Assembly (NCBI RefSeq): GCF_026151205.1
Contig: NC_087083.1
Span: 12,708,944 to 12,772,943 of the forward strand
Source: Bolinopsis microptera
Lineage: Eukaryota > Ctenophora > Tentaculata > Lobata > Bolinopsidae
Reading direction: 5' to 3'
Length of the DNA: 64,000 bases
The notes beneath the pieces were generated by a model, which had not been told where the DNA came from, did not search any database, and was given only the letters and a program-made list of their open reading frames with translations. Positions within the stretch are counted from its first letter, which is position 1; each line of letters opens with the position of its first letter. Positions 21,474 to 31,855 of the stretch are shown here, one piece after another. The position numbers were made by a program, and so were the translations under genes.

Positions 21474-24400
21474 TTCAATTCAAATCAACAAGGCAAAGCT
21501 AAAGGCTCAGGCGTGTGCTTGTATATTCATGATTCCCTAAATGCAACAATTAATGACCAACTTTGCACAATCACACCAAATTTAGAAACCCTATATGTAA
21601 CTATCAACCATGGAGATAGCAAACTCAATGTTGGGGTGTTGTACAGATCTCCAAACGGAGACTCAGTCAAATTTGAAGAAGAATACACACAATTAATGTC
21701 AAAATTTCCAAAAAATGCAAAAACTATAACTCTTGGAGATTTCAACTACGATTTGCTTAAAAATCAGAGTAATAAAAAACAGGTTCAGAATTTCGAGAAC
21801 ACTATGCTCTCTTATGGTTACTTTCCTCTTATATCTCGTCCCACTCACTCAGTAAATGTAGGCCAAAGCTCCTGCATTGACAACATTTTTACTGATGAGA
21901 TTGACTTGGTAACCCTCTCTGGAGTTATTGAAGACACTTCTTCCCATCATAAACCAATCTTTGCTTTCTTTGACATCAGTCATTTAACTTCTAGGAAAAC
22001 TTCCCCTAAGCCTAAGCAATTGCAAAGCTATGATTTCTCAAACCGAAATGTTGAACTACTAACAAAACACTTGCTATCTAAGAGATGCATACTAACAAAC
22101 AATGAAAATCCAATTGAATTTGACGAATTTTTAGAAATTTTTAGCTCAGCTATTGACTCATGTTGTAAACTCGACAAACCCAAACTCACCAAACGAAATC
22201 CTATAAGTAATCCCTGGATATCCGACAGCATAATTGAAGCAATTGAGAAGAAAGGTCAGCTGTATGATAACTGGGTGAACTCAAAAAAGCTCCCTGACTT
22301 CAAGCCAGTTGGAGATCTGAAACTCCACAAAATTTTTCGTGATTACAGACGCTGTCTTAAAAAGATAATAAAAAACCAAAAAGATACCTATAACTGTAAC
22401 AAAATTCTTGAAAATTCTGATAGTTCTAAAAAGATGTGGGAAGTAATAAATGAGATAAGAGGGAAAAGGAAAAAAACCATCAAACCCCAATTTATGGTAG
22501 ATGGAGTCCGTGTTGTTGAAAGACGGGTGATAGCCAACAAATTTAATGAGTACTTTGCCTCTATTGCCTCAAAAATGAATGAAAATACTCATAATGGCCT
22601 TCTTTTAGAACCTCTTCCCTCTTTCCTCGAATTCATGCCACCAAAAACTCTCGATTCAATTTACTTCCATGACTGTAGTGAAGATGAAATTTCTGAGATT
22701 ATAGCCAACTTGAAGAGTGGGAAAGCTAGCGACTTTCCCATAAGAGTAATCAAAAAACTATCGGGTATTCTTAGCCCAACTCTTGTTGTTCAATTTAATC
22801 GCCTAATATCTCAAGGGATATTTCCGTCAGCTCTGAAGCTTGGCAAAATAACCCCAATATACAAAAAAGATAACGAAGAACTGATTGAGAACTACAGGCC
22901 TGTTTCCACACTTCCAATTTTTGGTAAAATTTTTGAAAAGATAATATACAAACGTCTTTACAGCTTCTTGGTTAGTCAAGGAATCCTTCACGACAGTCAA
23001 TTCGGATTCCGAAAGAGTCACTCAACATCACATGCACTTAACTACTCAGTTTTTCACATCCAAAAGGCCCTAAAGCAAGGTCTTCATGTTCTAGGAATTT
23101 TTATTGATCTAAGCAAGGCCTTTGACACAATAGACCACACAATTTTGCTTGAGAAACTTGAAATATATGGGATTAGAGGAGTGCCACTTAAGTTACTGGA
23201 AAGTTACTTGTCGGACAGAGAGCAGTGTGTGTCCGTCCTGGGCGAAGTATCAGACAGACTTCCTGTTCTCTATGGCGTTCCACAGGGGAGCTGCCTTGGG
23301 CCTCTCCTGTTTTTAATATACATAAATGACTTAACAAACTCTCAACTCGATAACACTAGCTATGTCCTATTTGCTGATGATACAAACATATTTGTAGTTG
23401 CCAAAACTAGAGCAGAGGCCTACAATAATGCAAATAGGGTCCTACGATCAGTCCACGAGTACACATTGGCTAATAAATTACATTTTAACGCCAAGAAAAG
23501 TTGCTACATAGAATTCAATACAGCTAAAAGAAAACTTGATGATCAATCTTTATTAATTGAAAATAGACTTTACCTCAACGGCCTACCTCTCTCAAAGGTG
23601 CAGGAAACGAAATTCCTGGGAGTAATTGTCGACGAAGGCCTAACTTTCAATCCCTATAGAGACAAACTAGTTAGAAAACTCTCGTCCTGTTCTGGGAGGC
23701 TATACATGATTAAGGATAAAATTCCATCATCTATCCATAAGGACCTGTACCACACACTTTTTGAAAGTCACCTATCTTATGGCATTACCGTTTGGGGAGG
23801 TGCAAGTAATAATAAACTTCAACCACTATTTGTAGCCCAGAAAAAGTGTGTTCGTATCATGTTTGGTGACAAAAAAGCATACCTTGATAAATTTATGACA
23901 TGTGCTAGGACTAGACCTATCAGTGAACAGAAACTTACTAGCAAATTCTTTGAGAGAGAGCACACCAAGCCAATTTTTGCCCGTCAATCACTCATGACAT
24001 TGCATAATTTATACGCGTATCACTGCTGCAATGAACTTTTTAAAGTCTTTAAATATCGAACACCAATTGCACTATTTGAACTTTTCTGTTTGTCTAAAAG
24101 ACCCGGCAAAGAAACTCTTCTTATAACAACCATGCCCTCAAACAGTTTCGTTTACAAATCTAGTTGCCTTTGGAATTCATTCCGTCAGATGTTGGCACTG
24201 AACGACCTTGAAATCACTCATGGTGTATTCAAATCAAAGGTAAAAAAAGTCATTCTCTCGTCTCAGGGTAAAGGTGACAAGAATACCTGGGCCCCTTTGG
24301 CAAACTTTCTGAACTCAGGCAGCTTGAACGACTAAATTTGAAAAAATAAAACTTCTTGTCTGAATGAACTATTAGAACCTCAAGAAGCTGATCCGCATGT

Positions 24401-24782
24401 CTCCGCTACTAAAATGTTTAATGAGCCCAATCACTCATCACTTAACAGTTTAATCTTCAAAGTGAGTTGTACAATCTAGGTTGTTTTAAGTAGCTGTTGA
24501 TAGTGTAAAACAGGAGTGACTTGATCGTTTTCATAACTTCGATTTACAATTTGTACCATAATAAAACTAGCACTGCCATGGGGTTCAAAAAGGGTCATTG
24601 TAAGCCTCCAGCGTAATGGTCCTAAGTCTCTGCCCCACGCAGTGCCTGTCAGCATCAGCTAACAGAATAGCCCTAACATAACGATCAAGCCACAAATTAG
24701 GTTCTATAATGATTTAATATTGTTGAATAAAGAGATTTGAATATAATATTTGTTTTATTCTGAATATTTGTTTTATTCAATT
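21474..24782 (+). mobile_element. 5'-truncated CR1/Jockey-type LINE with 7-bp target-site duplication
   Basis: The array block reading CATCCAACTTTCAATT is interrupted at 21480 and resumes at 24776. The word TTCAATT is present on both sides (21474-21480 and 24776-24782), a plausible target-site duplication. The insert starts inside the endonuclease coding region, so it is 5' truncated. It ends without poly(A) but with a short tandem repeat of GAATATTTGTTTTATTC. A 3' UTR of about 440 bp (24336-24775) has no further ORF. It is present in unit 6 only. Confidence 0.85.
21483..24335 (+). CDS. LINE ORF2: endonuclease-reverse transcriptase (N-terminally truncated)
   Basis: The frame is open from the insertion boundary, reading NQQGKAKGSGVCLYIHDSL, which is the middle of an exonuclease-endonuclease-phosphatase domain. 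The conserved endonuclease pieces are VLYRSP, TLGDFNYDLL and the late SSHHKPIF segment (residues 1-155 counted from 21513). Reverse transcriptase follows, with NYRPVSTLP, FGFRKSHSTSHAL, FIDLSKAFDTIDH (about residue 529), GVPQGSCLGPLLFLIYINDL and the catalytic FADDTNIF (about residue 620). The end carries HLSYGITVWGG and a tail typical of CR1/Jockey-like elements. No internal stop is seen over about 950 codons, so insertion was recent. Lacking its 5' end, it cannot be autonomous. Confidence 0.9.
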   Translation, partial: NQQGKAKGSGVCLYIHDSLNATINDQLCTITPNLETLYVTINHGDSKLNVGVLYRSPNGDSVKFEEEYTQLMSKFPKNAKTITLGDFNYDLLKNQSNKKQVQNFENTMLSYGYFPLISRPTHSVNVGQSSCIDNIFTDEIDLVTLSGVIEDTSSHHKPIFAFFDISHLTSRKTSPKPKQLQSYDFSNRNVELLTKHLLSKRCILTNNENPIEFDEFLEIFSSAIDSCCKLDKPKLTKRNPISNPWISDSIIEAIEKKGQLYDNWVNSKKLPDFKPVGDLKLHKIFRDYRRCLKKIIKNQKDTYNCNKILENSDSSKKMWEVINEIRGKRKKTIKPQFMVDGVRVVERRVIANKFNEYFASIASKMNENTHNGLLLEPLPSFLEFMPPKTLDSIYFHDCSEDEISEIIANLKSGKASDFPIRVIKKLSGILSPTLVVQFNRLISQGIFPSALKLGKITPIYKKDNEELIENYRPVSTLPIFGKIFEKIIYKRLYSFLVSQGILHDSQFGFRKSHSTSHALNYSVFHIQKALKQGLHVLGIFIDLSKAFDTIDHTILLEKLEIYGIRGVPLKLLESYLSDREQCVSVLGEVSDRLPVLYGVPQGSCLGPLLFLIYINDLTNSQLDNTSYVLFADDTNIFVVAKTRAEAYNNANRVLRSVHEYTLANKLHFNAKKSCYIEFNTAKRKLDDQSLLIENRLYLNGLPLSKVQETKFLGVIVDEGLTFNPYRDKLVRKLSSCSGRLYMIKDKIPSSIHKDLYHTLFESHLSYGITVWGGASNNKLQPLFVAQKKCVRIMFGDKKAYLDKFMTCARTRPISEQKLTSKFFEREHTKPIFARQSLMTLHNLYAYHCCNELFKVFKYRTPIALFELFCLSKRPGKETLLITTMPSNSFVYKSSCLWNSFRQMLALNDLEITHGVFKSKVKKVILSSQGKGDKNTWAPLANFLNSGSLND

Positions 24783-25208
24783 AAAGATGAAAAAAATGGG
24801 AATACATGATTATTTTGTGTTTAAATTTAACTGTTAAATTGTTAAATAGAGTCGAGGTTGTAAACCCAAACCAATCCAACAACGATTCCTCTTTCCAGAA
24901 AGGCAGCAGAATGCAACACACGCCTAAAATTTGAGAACCAAACTTAAAGAATATATAGATTTCCAATCGACTATTACTGTGTAGACTCAGAATGTATGTA
25001 TTACAGAAAGTTGCTCACGACGGGAACAATGAAGATGCGAAATCTGAATGCAATTGTAGAATCTCAGCGGATATAGTTGTAGAAAAAATCACAGTAACAA
25101 TCCCAGTGTGCAGAATAGAAATCGCGACAACGGAGAGCTAGTCGCTCTGTACCAAGCAGATTGTACTTCATTTAAAATAAAATAATATTGTGAAAATTTG
25201 TCTATGCG

Positions 25209-25655
25209 TTCGGTTTGGTTCTTCTTCTTCGTAGGGGGCAGTGGTCCTTACTACTAAGGAATAGATCAAAACCACTATAAGATAGAGCATTGAAGCCCTG
25301 TGCTTACCACGGTAAAGTTAATCTGTGAAGAAAGCAAGGTTAATCCTTGTCCTCTCCACATTTGGTAAAACGTTTTGTTGCTTGTATAAAGCCGATGATC
25401 CTTGGTAGTGAGAACTTGTCCACTATATCTGTCACACTGAGGTAGAAGGAGTCAAAGTATCCTCCTCGCTGGTAAGACCATTTCGAACACTGACCAATAA
25501 AGTGGTTCATTGTCTCCTCTTCCATGAGACAGTGTGGACAGGTTTTAGGGACAGTTTTCGGCTTGTACTTATTGATGTGATAGTTTAATTCACAATGTCC
25601 CGTGAGGAATTGTGTTGCTGTTCTTGTGCTCTCTTTGCCAAGTTTCGGTTTGGTT
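25209..25655 (-). mobile_element. LINE 3' fragment, second copy at the same unit position
   Basis: The insert 25221-25643 has the same flanking TTCGGTTTGGTT repeats as in unit 3 (25209-25220 and 25644-25655), the same ends and the same - strand ORF (EEETMNHFIGQCSKWSYQ; stop at 25340). Identical breakpoints mean units 3 and 6 inherited it from a common ancestor copy. Confidence 0.75.
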
Positions 25656-25938
25656 ATTTATCTTCATCTTTTTATATTTTTTTATCTTTTCATATTTTTG
25701 TATTTTTATATTTTCAAGTTTTTATATTTTTATCTTTTCATCTTTTCATCTTCTCATTTTTTCATGATGAGACAACAACGTGGGTTTGTTTAATTATTTC
25801 CGTCATTGTGATAATTAAATTTAGAGATGTGTGAAGAACCAAGTTAGTACTTTATAAATGCTAATGACGGTAAATACTTGCTCAATAAAATTATGTCTGT
25901 AATCTGTATAATATATTTAAATATGTCTTATCATTCAG

Positions 25939-27026
25939 GTTGATACGATAGAGAGACTGTTGTTAGGTGGGGTTGAGTTGAAGACTAGGGATCTCCTGAC
26001 ACTTGGTCCGGGACAGCAGATTAATGACGTCATCGTCTCTGGGTGGCTACAATTCCTGTACGCCCAGTACTCTCCGGAGACGTTTCATGTACCAGTACAG
26101 GGTTCATTCCTCTAATTACATCTGAAGCTGAACTAAGACAGACAGAGGTAATTTTGATCATTTACTTACAATGATTTGTTCAATCCAGGGTTTAGCGTAC
26201 TATATAATATACCAAACACTGTATTGCCTTGCTGAAGTTCCTCCGGTCTTATCGCACCCAAACCTCCCTCACCTATGCCGTTACTGGCAACCATCATTCG
26301 ACCCTCCTGTACGAGGACCAACTGCTCATCACGTTGAAGAAACTGCGAGTTAATCTTCCTGATGATATTTTATAGCTGTCGATTTTCAGGTAAACTTTTT
26401 AGTAGCAACAGCGGTAGTTTGGGTAACAACAGTTGACCTTTCAAATGTTGATTTTCACATTTCAAAAAAGAGTTAGAAATAGATGCAGCTGTTCTTTATA
26501 AGGGACTGCTTCAAAACTTTTCTCCTAGTATATTGCAACGAAACTAAATTCAGGTAAATTTAGGTATCGAGATCAAAGATAACATCGATATGGACGTCCT
26601 GGCTGGATATCATGGTCAACAAATTCAAGACCCTGGTTGGCGACGATCTACCGTCACTAGAGAAGTGCCAGAAAGCCATGCCCATATGCTTCGCTTCCCA
26701 CCCCAACACTAGGATTGTGATTGACTGTACCGAGGTATGATTTGAGTCCATTACCAGAACCGAATGAGCAGCTACAACTTTAGAGCTCAGACAAAATTAC
26801 GTACTGCAATATGTTATGTGACAGGTCAATAACGACGAATGGTGCCAAAGAGTCGCTCACACACTACTCTGTGGGCTTACGCTTCTAGTCCTGGTATGTG
26901 ACGCCGAACATTGGCTCCTGATAGCCATCACCAATTCCTCCATGAGGATATACGACAGCTTGACGTGTCATAGACAGAAGATATACAAAAAACAGAGGAG
27001 CGCTTTCAGTATGCTGACACATGGCC
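25939..27026 (+). pseudogene. C48 protease exons with transposase exons, unit 6
   Basis: Exon G (25939-26147) encodes LLTLGPGQQINDVIVSGWLQ but has a TAA in CTCTAATTAC, the same stop as unit 3. Exon H (26226-26389) has an extra TA (ATTTTATAGC) that shifts the frame. Exon I (26564-26734) is open, with a substitution in the PACF segment. Exon J (26825-27026) is intact (EHWLLIAI, RIYDSL). There is no Cys exon. The shared stop and shared LINE fragment group units 3 and 6. Confidence 0.7.
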
Positions 27027-27236
27027 GTAAGTCAAATTTGTATCATATGCACCATCTGTCTAGATTTAAGACAGCTTAACTTCTTGGAGCGAGGATGTAG
27101 GAGTGTATCCAGTAAGCTAATGTTTGGAGGTATTCATATAAACATAATTTCTTAAATTATAAATATATATTTTCTTTTTATCATTTAAATTAATATCTGG
27201 TGGAACTGCAACTTTGGAGTACTTCTCAACAAAGGA

Positions 27237-27647
27237 TCATCTTGATAAAGCTGAGAGAGTTTCAAAACACAGGGTAAATACAAGATATTTATTACAACGC
27301 AGTAAATCATTACAGCGAGCTTGAATAAATTCCTGAAGCAGAAAAAAGATGCATCGGAAGTCCTTGTACCAAAAGAGGTGGAAGTGTCTAACAATGGGAA
27401 ACCACTTAGACACTGCAAGAAATATTCTAAGAAGGCTGAGGCCTTTTCGCATTATTCTCTTGAATATTCAGAACGGAAATGGATTGTAATCGACCTCCAG
27501 GGCGTCGGGGAGACATGGATTGATCCTGTCAAAGGAACAGGGTCAATCATAGACCCTGACTGTAAATTATTTTGTCCCGCTAATAGCGTAAAAGGTGCCA
27601 TCAAGACTTTCATTACTTCATTAATTAAGGCACAAATGAAAGACTGA
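27237..27647 (+). pseudogene. Alpha-kinase C-terminal region (unit 6)
   Basis: The 108-residue ORF from 27321 is intact over its length, with AFSHYSLEYSERKWIVIDLQ, GVGETWIDPVKGTGSII and LFCPANSVKGAIKTF. The RKWIVIDLQ version is closer to the canonical alpha-kinase I-V-x-D-L/I-Q-G than the EDKWIAIDVQ version of units 4-5, so the copies carry real amino-acid variants. The N-lobe is absent. Confidence 0.7.
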
Positions 27648-27757
27648 GGCCTTGTCACATTTTTAAATAAAGTAAACTTTTTTTAAAAATTCCTCATATC
27701 AGGGAATAACAATGACACCGGTACATTAGAAAATAATAGGAGAAAAGCGGCAGAAAT

Positions 27758-28078
27758 TTGGTATATACCAAGAAATTAAGGGCCATTCCTATTCATGGAT
27801 ACATTAACATAGACTCGAACCAAATATTACAAAGCATACAGTCTACCAAGCAGTGCGAAGAGAAAAGGCTCCGATTGGATGTATCGGAAATTCAAGAATG
27901 TGTCGAGCGTGGCGATATTGAATCCATTACCTGGGTTCCCACACAGAAAATGCTAGCAGATTGCCTAACCAAAAAGGTGCCAACTCTGAGGATTTTGCAT
28001 AGTAATAGACTAATAGAGACAGGACTGTTCCAGATCAAAACTTATAAAAACTTAAAAAACTTAAAACTATTTTTTTAA
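27758..28078 (+). pseudogene. Ty1/copia-type RNase H tail, open copy
   Basis: This is a 106-residue ORF with IDSNQILQSIQSTKQCEEKR, LRLDVSEIQECVERGDIES and ITWVPTQKMLADCLTKK. In copia-type retroelements the RNase H C-terminal part has an R/K-L-R-hydrophobic-D helix and a hydrophobic-x-W/Y-V-x-T-x2-x-L-A-D-x-L-T-K motif whose Asp is catalytic. Only this terminal third is present. It is the only unbroken copy in the window; units 4, 5 and 7 have frameshifts. Confidence 0.7.
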
Positions 28079-29103
28079 AGCTATAGTTTCATGGCATGTA
28101 TTCGGTTTGCTTTTGTTTCTTTTTCTTTATCTTTTATGTTATCTTAGCCTACATTTGTATTTTTCATTTCTATAATAATTTCTTTATTAAGAAGAAAGAA
28201 TGTCAGCTTACCAAAACTGATAGATAACACGATCAAGTGACAATGACAATTGACACGTGTCACCACTTATTTCACCATCCAGCTTTGAAGATCGCCAAGA
28301 GATTTTCCCACGGTAAACCCCCAAATTACCTTGTCATGTCAAGGACGGGGAATAGCAAGCGATATAACGAACTATATGGAAGCGTAGAAGGTGAACCTCT
28401 TCGATATCAGTTGACAAATCGCAACATTAATGAGCGATGATAAACCGTAACTGTATTCTAATCGAGAATATTTTATTAATATATTTGACGAAGAGTAAGT
28501 TATAACGTTAGCAATGCCGTCAGAAGAACGAGGAAAAGATTAAACTGCTGCTATGTCGTCAAAGGGATGAAGACTAATAATATAAGTTATATCGGAAAAG
28601 CAATGCCGTCAGAAGGACCAAGTATGATTTATGTTAATATATAAAGGACAAAGGATTTTCGAAACAAAATATTGGGGAGACCAGAATCTCACCGAAAAGA
28701 AAGTGAGTGGAACTGTGAGGAGATCCAAACAGAAAAAGTAAGATGTGCAAGCAGGTTGTATTGCTTTTCAGGTCCGTAGATTGATTCATATTTAATTAGG
28801 AGTACGAACAAACAATTCCGCTAACGGTAATTAATATATAGCACGATACGATATCTCTACTTTGAACAAGCCCGCTCTTAATTAGAAACAGATATCAAAG
28901 CAAAATTTAATAATTTCAGACAACTTCAATCAGAAATTGAATCAAAGAACCTACACATCATCCAACTTTCAATTAAAGATGAAAAAAATGGGAAGACATG
29001 ATTATTTTGTATTTAAATTTAACTGTTAAATTATTAAATATAGTCAAGGTTGTAAACCCGAACCAATCCAACAACGATTCCACTATTACGGTGTAGACTC
29101 AGA

Positions 29104-29313
29104 ATGTATGCTGTAAAGGAGGAGAGAGTACCTGCAGCTGGGTACAAGATTCGCGACCTTGCTGGGGCAAGGATTCAACGCCATCGACTCGATACATGGT
29201 TCACCGGATACTTCCCAAATCTCAATGACCCAGAGGAGGAATTGGCGTTTTTTCATGAACCCAATCAGGACTACACTAAAATTACAGAACGTTGCTCAAG
29301 ACGGGAACAATGA
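29104..29313 (+). CDS. Hypothetical 69-residue ORF shared by units 7 and 9
   Basis: The ORF reads MYAVKEERVPAAGYKIRDLA, GARIQRHRLDTWFTGYFPNL and NDPEEELAFFHEPNQDYTKI. It is identical in translation to 33900-34109. The composition (mixed charged and aromatic, less AT-biased than the surroundings) looks like real protein. Other units lack the whole segment. No family is recognised. Confidence 0.45.
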   Translation: MYAVKEERVPAAGYKIRDLAGARIQRHRLDTWFTGYFPNLNDPEEELAFFHEPNQDYTKITERCSRREQ

Positions 29314-29799
29314 AGATGCAAAATCTGGATGCAATATCAGAATTTCAGCAGATAATAGTTGTAATAAAAATCACAGTAACAATCCCAGTGTGGTTAAATC
29401 GCGACAACGGAGAGCTAGTCGCTCTGTAGTCTGTACCAACCTGATTGTACTTCAGGTAAAATAAAATAGTATTGTGAAAATTTGTCTATGCGTTCGGTTT
29501 GTTTCTATCTTTATCTTTTTATATTTTTATCTTTTCATATTTTTATCTTTTTATATTTTCAACTTTTTATATTTTTATCTTTTCATCTTTTCATTTTTTC
29601 ATTTTTTCATTTTTTCATTTTTTCATTTTTTCATTATTAGACAACAACCGGAGTTTGTATCCGTCATTGTGATAATTAAATTCAGAAATGTGTGAAGAAC
29701 CAAGTTAGTACTTTATAAAAGTTAATGACGGTAAATACTTGCTCAATAAAATTGTCTGTAATCTGTATAATATATTTAAATATGCATCTTATCATTCAG

Positions 29800-30396
29800 G
29801 TTGATACGATAGAGAGTGTTGTTAGGTGGAGTTGAGCTGCAGACTAGGGATCTCCTGACACTTGCTCCGGGACAGCTGCTCAATGACGTCATCGTCTCTG
29901 GGTGGCTACAATTCCAGCACTATTCGGAGACGTTTCATGTACCAGTACAGGGACCATTCCTCTATTTACATCTGAAGGAACTACCACAGACAGAGGTAAT
30001 TTTGATCATTTACTTACAATGATTTGTTCAATCCTGGTTTTTTTTTTTTTTTTTTAGAGAGGCTGGGCCTGGTTGGCCCACGAGAGGATAGCAATCCTGG
30101 TTGTAGCGTACTATATACTGTACCAAACACTGTATCAGCACGCTACAACATAATGTGGCGTTCTCTACCAATGCTATTTACCTGCAATACGTACTGTAAT
30201 GTGTTATGTGACAGGTCAATAACGACGCGTGGTGCCAAAGAGTCGCTCACACACTACTCTGTGGGCTTACGCTGCTAGTCCTGGTATGTGACGCCGAACA
30301 TTGGCTGCTGATAGCCGTCACCAATTCCTCCATGAGGATTAACGACAGTTTGACGTCTTATGGACAGCAATCATACAAAAGACTCAGGAGGGCTAG
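29800..30396 (+). pseudogene. C48 protease exons G and J, unit 7
   Basis: Exon G (29800-29995) has a 2-nt deletion near its start (AGAGAGTGTTG) but otherwise keeps LLNDVIVSGWLQFQHYSETF and FLYLHLKELPQTE with a GTAATT donor. Exon J (30215-30396) keeps the His motif EHWLLIAV but has RINDSL in place of RIYDSL. It is cut before its donor and joined to unrelated sequence (30397-30463). In this unit no HTH or DDE N-terminal exon lies between G and J. Confidence 0.65.
30029..30100 (-). mobile_element. Short poly(A)-tailed retro-insert with 9-bp target-site duplication
   Basis: Between exons G and J a run of about 18 T followed by AGAGAGGCTGGGCCTGG and further sequence (30038-30091) is flanked by CAATCCTGG on both sides (30029-30037 and 30092-30100). 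In other units the site reads CAATCCAGGG without the insert. Read on the - strand it is a short sequence with a GGGCC...GGCCC hairpin ending in poly(A), which fits LINE-driven retroposition of a truncated small RNA or SINE. Confidence 0.65.
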
Positions 30397-30463
30397 AGTG
30401 ATTAATCATCGTCCGGTTAGTTAAGAATAAGCGGAATAATAAGCAAATTAAATTTCAAGAGTT

Positions 30464-30721
30464 ACACTTAACATCCCAGCGGGGATATGGGGCAAGATTC
30501 AGTTCACGCCGGAAGAAGTAGCAGCCAGCAGAAAAGTCAGCATCGCCCGCATCCACGTGGAACGCTCCATTGGATATCTGAAGCGGTACAAGATTTTGGG
30601 AAACAAAGTTGTGACGAAGATGTTGCCTTATCTGAGCGACATCGCATTCGTGTGTGCCCAACTTGTCAATTTGAACCCTGTTTTTTTAAGGGAGGTGGAC
30701 AACAAAGGATCATCTCGATAA
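30464..30721 (+). pseudogene. DDE_Tnp_4-type transposase C-terminal exon
   Basis: The reading frame gives TLNIPAGIWGKIQFTPEEVA, SRKVSIARIHVERSIGYLKR and AFVCAQLVNLNPVFL before a TAA. The R-x-H-V-E-R-x-I-G-x-L-K-R segment carries the last catalytic acidic residue of DDE_Tnp_4 (PIF/Harbinger and IS4EU-like) transposases. It is followed by the typical V-C-A-x-L-x-N-L-x-P end. Exons H and I of the other units encode the N-terminal part of the same kind of protein. The middle, with the first two acidic residues after IDCTE, is not present in the window. It is fused to the kinase segment at ACAACAAAGGATCAT. Confidence 0.8.
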
Positions 30722-31480
30722 AGCTGGGACAGTGTACAAAACACAGGGTAAATACAAGACATTTATTACAACGCAGTAATTCATTATACAGCGAACTTGA
30801 ATAAATTCCTGAAGCAGAAAAAAGATGCATCGGAATTCGGAAGTACTTGTACCAAAAGAGGAAGATAGCAGAGCTCATGGTCCTGAAAAAAGAACAACAA
30901 GCACGTGCACCAGAATCCGGTCACATGTTAAATGCAGAAACAGGAACCCTATATCTTTGCTTCCGCACTTTCTACCCCTACTCTGCACGGCAGCAAAAAA
31001 TTAATTTCAGAGAGTCCTTTTGCACAATATATGCGACTGGGACACAAGCTGGGACAGTGCGCTGTCCTCACGGGTTTTTCATGCACCCTGTCCTCACCAC
31101 CACCCCAGTCAGTGGTGGCCCCAGCGACGGCGAGTCCTCGGCTGGGCCGTATCCCCACTGCTAAACAAGTATTAAGTCGTGTGCAACGTAGTTATGCTAA
31201 GTATTAGATACACAGGGAACACTTCTTCATAGAGCCCTACCTGGAACTGGAAGGCAGTGTCTAATAATGGGTAACCACTTAGACACTGCAAGAAAAATGC
31301 TGGGAAGGCTGAGGCATTCTCACATTTTTCTCTTGAAGAATCACAATGTAAATGGATCGTCATAGACGTCCAGGGCGTCGGTGAGACATGGATTGATCCT
31401 GTCAAAGGAACAGGGTCAATCATAGACCCTGACTGTAAATTATTGCCATCAGGACTTTCATTACTTCATTAATTAAGGCA
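30722..31480 (+). pseudogene. Alpha-kinase C-terminal region, long form (unit 7)
   Basis: After the SLNKFLKQKKDAS-like start this copy carries the extra segment with ARAPESGHMLNAETGTLYLC and a later EHFFIEPYLELE, which resembles the alpha-kinase V-E-x-Y-I/L-E-G segment. NNG, AEAFSHFSLEESQCKWIVID and QGVGETWIDPVKGTG then follow in shifting frames. The CPAN segment is deleted. The extra segment is also in units 3 and 9, so the short form (units 4-6) probably arose by deletion. Confidence 0.6.
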
Positions 31481-31619
31481 CAAATGAAAGACTGAGGCCT
31501 TGTCACATTTTTAAATAAAGTAAACTTTTTTTTAAATTCCTCATATCAGGGAATAACAATGACACCGGTACATTAGAAAATAATAGGAGAAAAGCTGCAG
31601 AAATTTGGTATAAACCAAG

Positions 31620-31855
31620 AAATTAAGGGCCATTCCTATTCATGGATACATAGACTCGAACCAAATATTACAAAGCATACAGTCTACAAAGCAGTGCGAA
31701 GAGAAAAGGCTCCGATTGGATGTGTCGGAAATTCAGGAATGTGTCGAGAGTGGGGATATTGAATCCATTACCTGGGTTCCCACACAAAAAATGCTAGCAG
31801 ATTGCCTAACAAAAAAAGGTGCCAACTCTGAGGAGTTTGCAGAGTAATAGACTAA
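31620..31855 (+). pseudogene. Ty1/copia-type RNase H tail, frameshifted (unit 7)
   Basis: This is the same segment as 27758-28078 with an extra A in the run before GGTGCC and an altered SNR segment, so it cannot be read through. Confidence 0.5.

Larger units (their letters stand above)
20701..28180 (+). repeat. Array unit 6, split by a LINE
   Basis: The layout is: CACGTGTCACCAC block (20751), GTCAGAAGAACGAGG block (21015), GGACAAAGGATTTTCG-like block (21144), then a 3.3-kb LINE (21481-24775). It is followed by the AAATTTAACTGTTAAATTG block (24820), LINE 3' fragment (25221-25643), T-rich tract (25660-25763), protease/transposase exons (25939-27026), kinase (27237-27647), open RNase H tail (27758-28078) and trailing block (28080-28180). 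Confidence 0.8.
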
